In this document: piece by piece, positions 61,386 through 64,000 of the stretch
Layout: every line of letters begins with the position of its first letter
Numbering within the stretch: the first letter of the stretch is position 1
Assembly: GCF_003012795.1 (NCBI RefSeq)
Contig: NZ_PXYH01000010.1
Coordinates: forward strand, 62,001 to 126,000
Direction of reading: 5' to 3'
Origin: Zobellella taiwanensis
GTDB taxonomy: Bacteria > Pseudomonadota > Gammaproteobacteria > Enterobacterales > Aeromonadaceae
DNA length: 64,000 nt
The notes under the pieces: model-generated
Database searches by the model: none
The model's input: the letters and a program-made list of their open reading frames with translations, nothing else
What the model was told of the DNA's origin: nothing
Program-made: the position numbers and the translations under genes

Positions 61386-61962
61386 CCTGGCGGACCACGC
61401 AATCGGTGTTGAGCCGGCTCATCTTGTGCTTGTCCTGCTCGGCAGCCCGCTGGCTCGGGTAGGGCCCCATGATGACCCTGTACCAGATGCCGTTGCTGCC
61501 TTCGCTGCGGCGCACTTCCGAGGCCAGCCCCTGGAAGGCAATGCGGGCCTTGAGCTGCTCTGCCTGGTCGGCGGAGCGGAACGAACCGCATTGCATCACA
61601 TAGCTCTTGGCCGGCTCCGGTGCCGGCTTGTTGCGCTCATCGGCGGGCTTGGGCACATCGACGATGATTTCCTTGTTTTCCAGCTGTTCGATGTAGCGCC
61701 ACTTCTCCACCGGCTTTTGATCGATGGGATTGACCGGCGCGCCCTGCTGTGCAGCGGCGGGGGCAGAGGCTGGTGGCGCCGGCGGGGGAGCGGCCGAGCC
61801 CTTGATCAGGAGGATCAGGTAGCCAAGGCCGCCCAGCAGCGCCAGCGCCAGTATCAGGGCCAGCCAGGGAATGCGCCGCTCCGGGGCCCGGGCCCGGCCG
61901 CCGGCGCGGGAGCCGCGGCTGGTTTTTTGGGACTTGCTGCGACGGACGTAATCCCTGGCCAT
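61381..61962 (-). CDS. ftsN: Cell division protein FtsN
   Basis: A 193-residue bitopic membrane protein of the divisome. A basic cytoplasmic tail (residues 1-32, MARDYVRRSKSQKTSRG) is followed by one helix (33-54), a Pro/Ala-rich linker, and a C-terminal SPOR domain (about 120-193; SYVMQCGSFRSADQAEQLKARIAF) that binds denuded septal peptidoglycan. Shorter than the E. coli protein because of a reduced linker. It starts three bases after argS. Confidence 0.92.
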   Translation of the reverse strand: MARDYVRRSKSQKTSRGSRAGGRARAPERRIPWLALILALALLGGLGYLILLIKGSAAPPPAPPASAPAAAQQGAPVNPIDQKPVEKWRYIEQLENKEIIVDVPKPADERNKPAPEPAKSYVMQCGSFRSADQAEQLKARIAFQGLASEVRRSEGSNGIWYRVIMGPYPSQRAAEQDKHKMSRLNTDCVVRQG

Positions 61963-61965
61963 GGA

Positions 61966-63720
61966 TTACATCCGCTCCAGGGTGTCGATGCCGAGCAGGG
62001 ACAGGCCAAGCTCGAGCACCCGGGCGGTGGCGGCGCACAGGCGCAGCCGGCTGGCACGTTCGGCGGTGGTCACCCCGTCCTTGTTGATGGGGCAGGCTTC
62101 GTAGAAGCTCATAAAGGCGCCGGACAGTTCGTAAAGATAGAGGCACAGCAGGTGCGGCATGCCCTTGTCGGCCACGGCGCGGACGGTGTCGTTGAACTGC
62201 ACCAGTTTCTGGGCCAGGGCTTCTTCCGCCGGTGCCTGTATGTGCACCCTGCCGTCCAGCCCGGCGGCGGTTACGCCGGCCTTGCGGAAAATGGACTGCA
62301 CCCGGGTGTATGCATACTGCAGGTAGGGGGCGGTGTTGCCCTCGAAGGACAGCATGTTGTCCCAGTCGAAGATGTAGTCGGTGGTGCGGCTCTTGGAGAG
62401 ATCGGCGTATTTTACCGCGGCCATCGCCACCCGGTTGACGATACGGGCCTTTTCCTCGTCGTCAAGGTCGGTCTGTTTCTGGGCCAGCAGGGCGGCGGCG
62501 CGCTCTTCTGCCTCGTCGAGCAGATCCACCAGTTTGATGGTGCCGCCGGAACGGGTTTTGAAGGGGCGGCCGTCCTTGCCCAGCATCATGCCAAAGGCGT
62601 GGTGTTCCAGGCTGACGGTTTCCGGCACATAGCCCGCCCGGCGCACTATGCTCCAGGCCTGCATCAGGTGCTGGTGCTGGCGGGAGTCGATGAAGTACAG
62701 CACCCGGTCGGCGCCCAGCCGCTCGTAGCGGTACTTGGCGCAGGCAATATCGGTGGTGGTGTAGAGGTAGCCACCATCCTTCTTGCGGATGATGACGCCC
62801 ATGGGGTCGCCGTCCTTGTTCTTGTATTCGTCCAGGTAAACGACGATGGCGCCGTCGTCTTCCACTGCCAGGCCCTGTTGCTGCAGATCGGCGACGATGT
62901 CTGCCAGCATGGGGTTGTACATGCTTTCGCCCATCACGTCCGCCGGGCTCAGGGAGACGTTGAGCCGGTCGTAGACCTGCTGGTTGTGCTGCAAGGTGAT
63001 GTCCACCAGCTTCTGCCACATGTTCAGGCAGTAATCATCGCCGCCCTGCAGGCGCACCACATAGTTGCGCGCACGTTCGGCAAAATCCGGGTCGGCGTCG
63101 TACTGCTGTTTGGACTCCCGGTAAAACTGCTCGAGATCCGACAGGCCGGAGGACAGCACCTCGGGGTTCTGTTTTTCCAGCGCCTCCAGGTGGGCGATCA
63201 GCATGCCGAACTGGGTACCCCAGTCGCCGATATGGTTGGCGCGGATCACCTGGTGGCCGAGGAATTCGAGGGTACGCACCACGGCATCGCCGATGATGGT
63301 GGAGCGCAGGTGGCCCACGTGCATTTCCTTGGCCACGTTGGGGGCGGAGTAGTCCACCACCACCGTCTGCGGCTGCTCGGCGGTTGCGACACCGGCACGG
63401 GCGTCGGCCACCATGGCGTCGATTTGGCGGGCCAGCCAGTTGCTGTCGAGGAAGAAGTTGATAAAGCCGGGGCCGGCCAGCTCGGTTTTGGCCACCAGCT
63501 CGGAGGCGGGCAGGTTGTCCACCAGCAGTTGGGCCAGGGCCCGGGGATTTTGTCCGGCGGGTTTGGCCAGCAGCAGGGCCAGGTTGGTGGCCAGATCTCC
63601 GTGGGCCTTGTCTTTGGTGCGGTCAACCTGGATGCGGGGCTCCAGCTCGGCGGGCAGTTTGCCTTGTTGTTGCAGGGTTGAGACCGTTTGCTCAAGCAGG
63701 GCTTGAATATGTTCTTTCAT
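61966..63720 (-). CDS. argS: Arginyl-tRNA synthetase
   Basis: A 584-residue class I tRNA synthetase. The HIGH motif is HVGH at residues 134-137 ([10 protein letters not shown]). The KMSKS region is the degenerate [15 protein letters not shown] typical of ArgRS. An N-terminal tRNA-binding Add-1 domain (residues 1-110) and a C-terminal anticodon-binding DALR domain (ending LGIDTLERM) are present. The ATG at 63720 gives [11 protein letters not shown]; the longer frame is unsupported. Confidence 0.97.
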   Translation of the reverse strand: MKEHIQALLEQTVSTLQQQGKLPAELEPRIQVDRTKDKAHGDLATNLALLLAKPAGQNPRALAQLLVDNLPASELVAKTELAGPGFINFFLDSNWLARQIDAMVADARAGVATAEQPQTVVVDYSAPNVAKEMHVGHLRSTIIGDAVVRTLEFLGHQVIRANHIGDWGTQFGMLIAHLEALEKQNPEVLSSGLSDLEQFYRESKQQYDADPDFAERARNYVVRLQGGDDYCLNMWQKLVDITLQHNQQVYDRLNVSLSPADVMGESMYNPMLADIVADLQQQGLAVEDDGAIVVYLDEYKNKDGDPMGVIIRKKDGGYLYTTTDIACAKYRYERLGADRVLYFIDSRQHQHLMQAWSIVRRAGYVPETVSLEHHAFGMMLGKDGRPFKTRSGGTIKLVDLLDEAEERAAALLAQKQTDLDDEEKARIVNRVAMAAVKYADLSKSRTTDYIFDWDNMLSFEGNTAPYLQYAYTRVQSIFRKAGVTAAGLDGRVHIQAPAEEALAQKLVQFNDTVRAVADKGMPHLLCLYLYELSGAFMSFYEACPINKDGVTTAERASRLRLCAATARVLELGLSLLGIDTLERM

Positions 63721-63889
63721 TGTCAGTTCACCAAAATTAAGACAAGGTCGGAGATAACCTGGGGGGCACAAATTCTACTCATAACGGGCCCAGAAAACTA
63801 CCGTCGAGGGTCGGGGGCGGCCCCGATTGAAAGCGGCGCCAGCAAAAACGGGTCTGTTGTTACAGATAGTGAACGGCAGGAAACCCGCT

Positions 63890-64000
63890 ATGAAACTGGC
63901 CTTGTTACCGCTGACGCTGCACCTGATGCCCGGAGGCCGGGTGCCGCTGCGCATCTTTGAACCCCGCTATCTGCGCATGGTGGCGCAGGCCGGTCGCCAT
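63890..64000 (+). CDS. Lon substrate-binding domain protein (3' partial)
   Basis: The first 37 residues of an open frame running off the window. MKLALLPLTLHLMPGGRVPLRIFEPRYLRMV, given here as positions 1-31 in two parts, matches the start of the Lon N-terminal (LON_substr_bdg) domain, whose hallmark is LRIFEPRY near residue 20. Short stand-alone proteins of this type occur in many gammaproteobacteria and are not proteases. CAGG precedes the ATG; the gene diverges from argS across 169 bases. Confidence 0.75.
   Translation, partial: MKLALLPLTLHLMPGGRVPLRIFEPRYLRMVAQAGRH

Overview
The window is 64 kb of a mostly GC-rich gammaproteobacterial chromosome. The housekeeping gene content and order (yicC/rph/pyrE, slmA-dut-coaBC, radC-rpmB-rpmG-mutM-coaD, waa/hld genes, ubiCA-lexA, a caa3-type cox cluster, zapB/rraA/hslUV/ftsN/argS) and the Kdo kinase plus heptosyltransferase LPS set suggest an Aeromonadales-like marine or brackish genus (Oceanimonas, Zobellella or Oceanisphaera type). 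That placement is inference from gene content only. No rRNA, tRNA, IS element, prophage or CRISPR array was recognised.

Layout. 1-4.6 kb: a D-erythronate/tetronate catabolic operon (otnC partial, otnI, DeoR regulator, denD, GntP transporter). 4.7-6.2 kb: three small genes (host attachment-like protein, GlsB/YeaQ membrane protein, YbaK deacylase). 6.4-12.0 kb: a two-gene operon encoding a helicase-nuclease and an Argonaute-like protein, matching the DdmDE plasmid-elimination system of Vibrio cholerae in architecture, size and order. It is inserted between core genes and is the most interesting locus here. 12.1-20.5 kb: core genes for RNA processing, pyrimidine and CoA synthesis, nucleoid occlusion, ribosomal proteins and DNA repair. 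20.5-32.7 kb: LPS core and surface-glycan genes, containing a sharply AT-rich acquired segment (about 26.9-29.9 kb) with a YrbL-like kinase, a pyruvyl-transferase-like protein and a GT25 enzyme, next to a glycosyltransferase/polysaccharide deacetylase fusion.

32.8-42.2 kb: TetR regulator, threonine degradation (kbl-tdh), a REP-like palindrome, a LacI regulator and a complete branched-chain amino acid ABC transporter (livKHMGF). 42.2-46.1 kb: glpE-glpG, a FliL-like protein, ubiC-ubiA and lexA with two SOS boxes. 46.1-54.3 kb: a (TCCCGT)9 microsatellite, then the aa3/caa3 cytochrome c oxidase operon with its assembly and haem A genes (coxB with fused cytochrome c, coxA, ctaG, coxC, surf1, a thioredoxin-like protein, ctaA, cyoE, sco). 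The cluster separates lexA from dinF, which are neighbours in E. coli. 54.3-64 kb: dinF, trmL, an unknown gene, fieF, cysE, zapB, rraA, hslVU with a recognisable heat-shock promoter, ftsN, argS and the start of a Lon-substrate-binding-domain gene cut by the window edge.

Most starts were revised from the longest open frame to the codon with a Shine-Dalgarno, an ATGA overlap or a conserved N terminus. All functional calls come from reading protein motifs and recalled family features; no database search was run.
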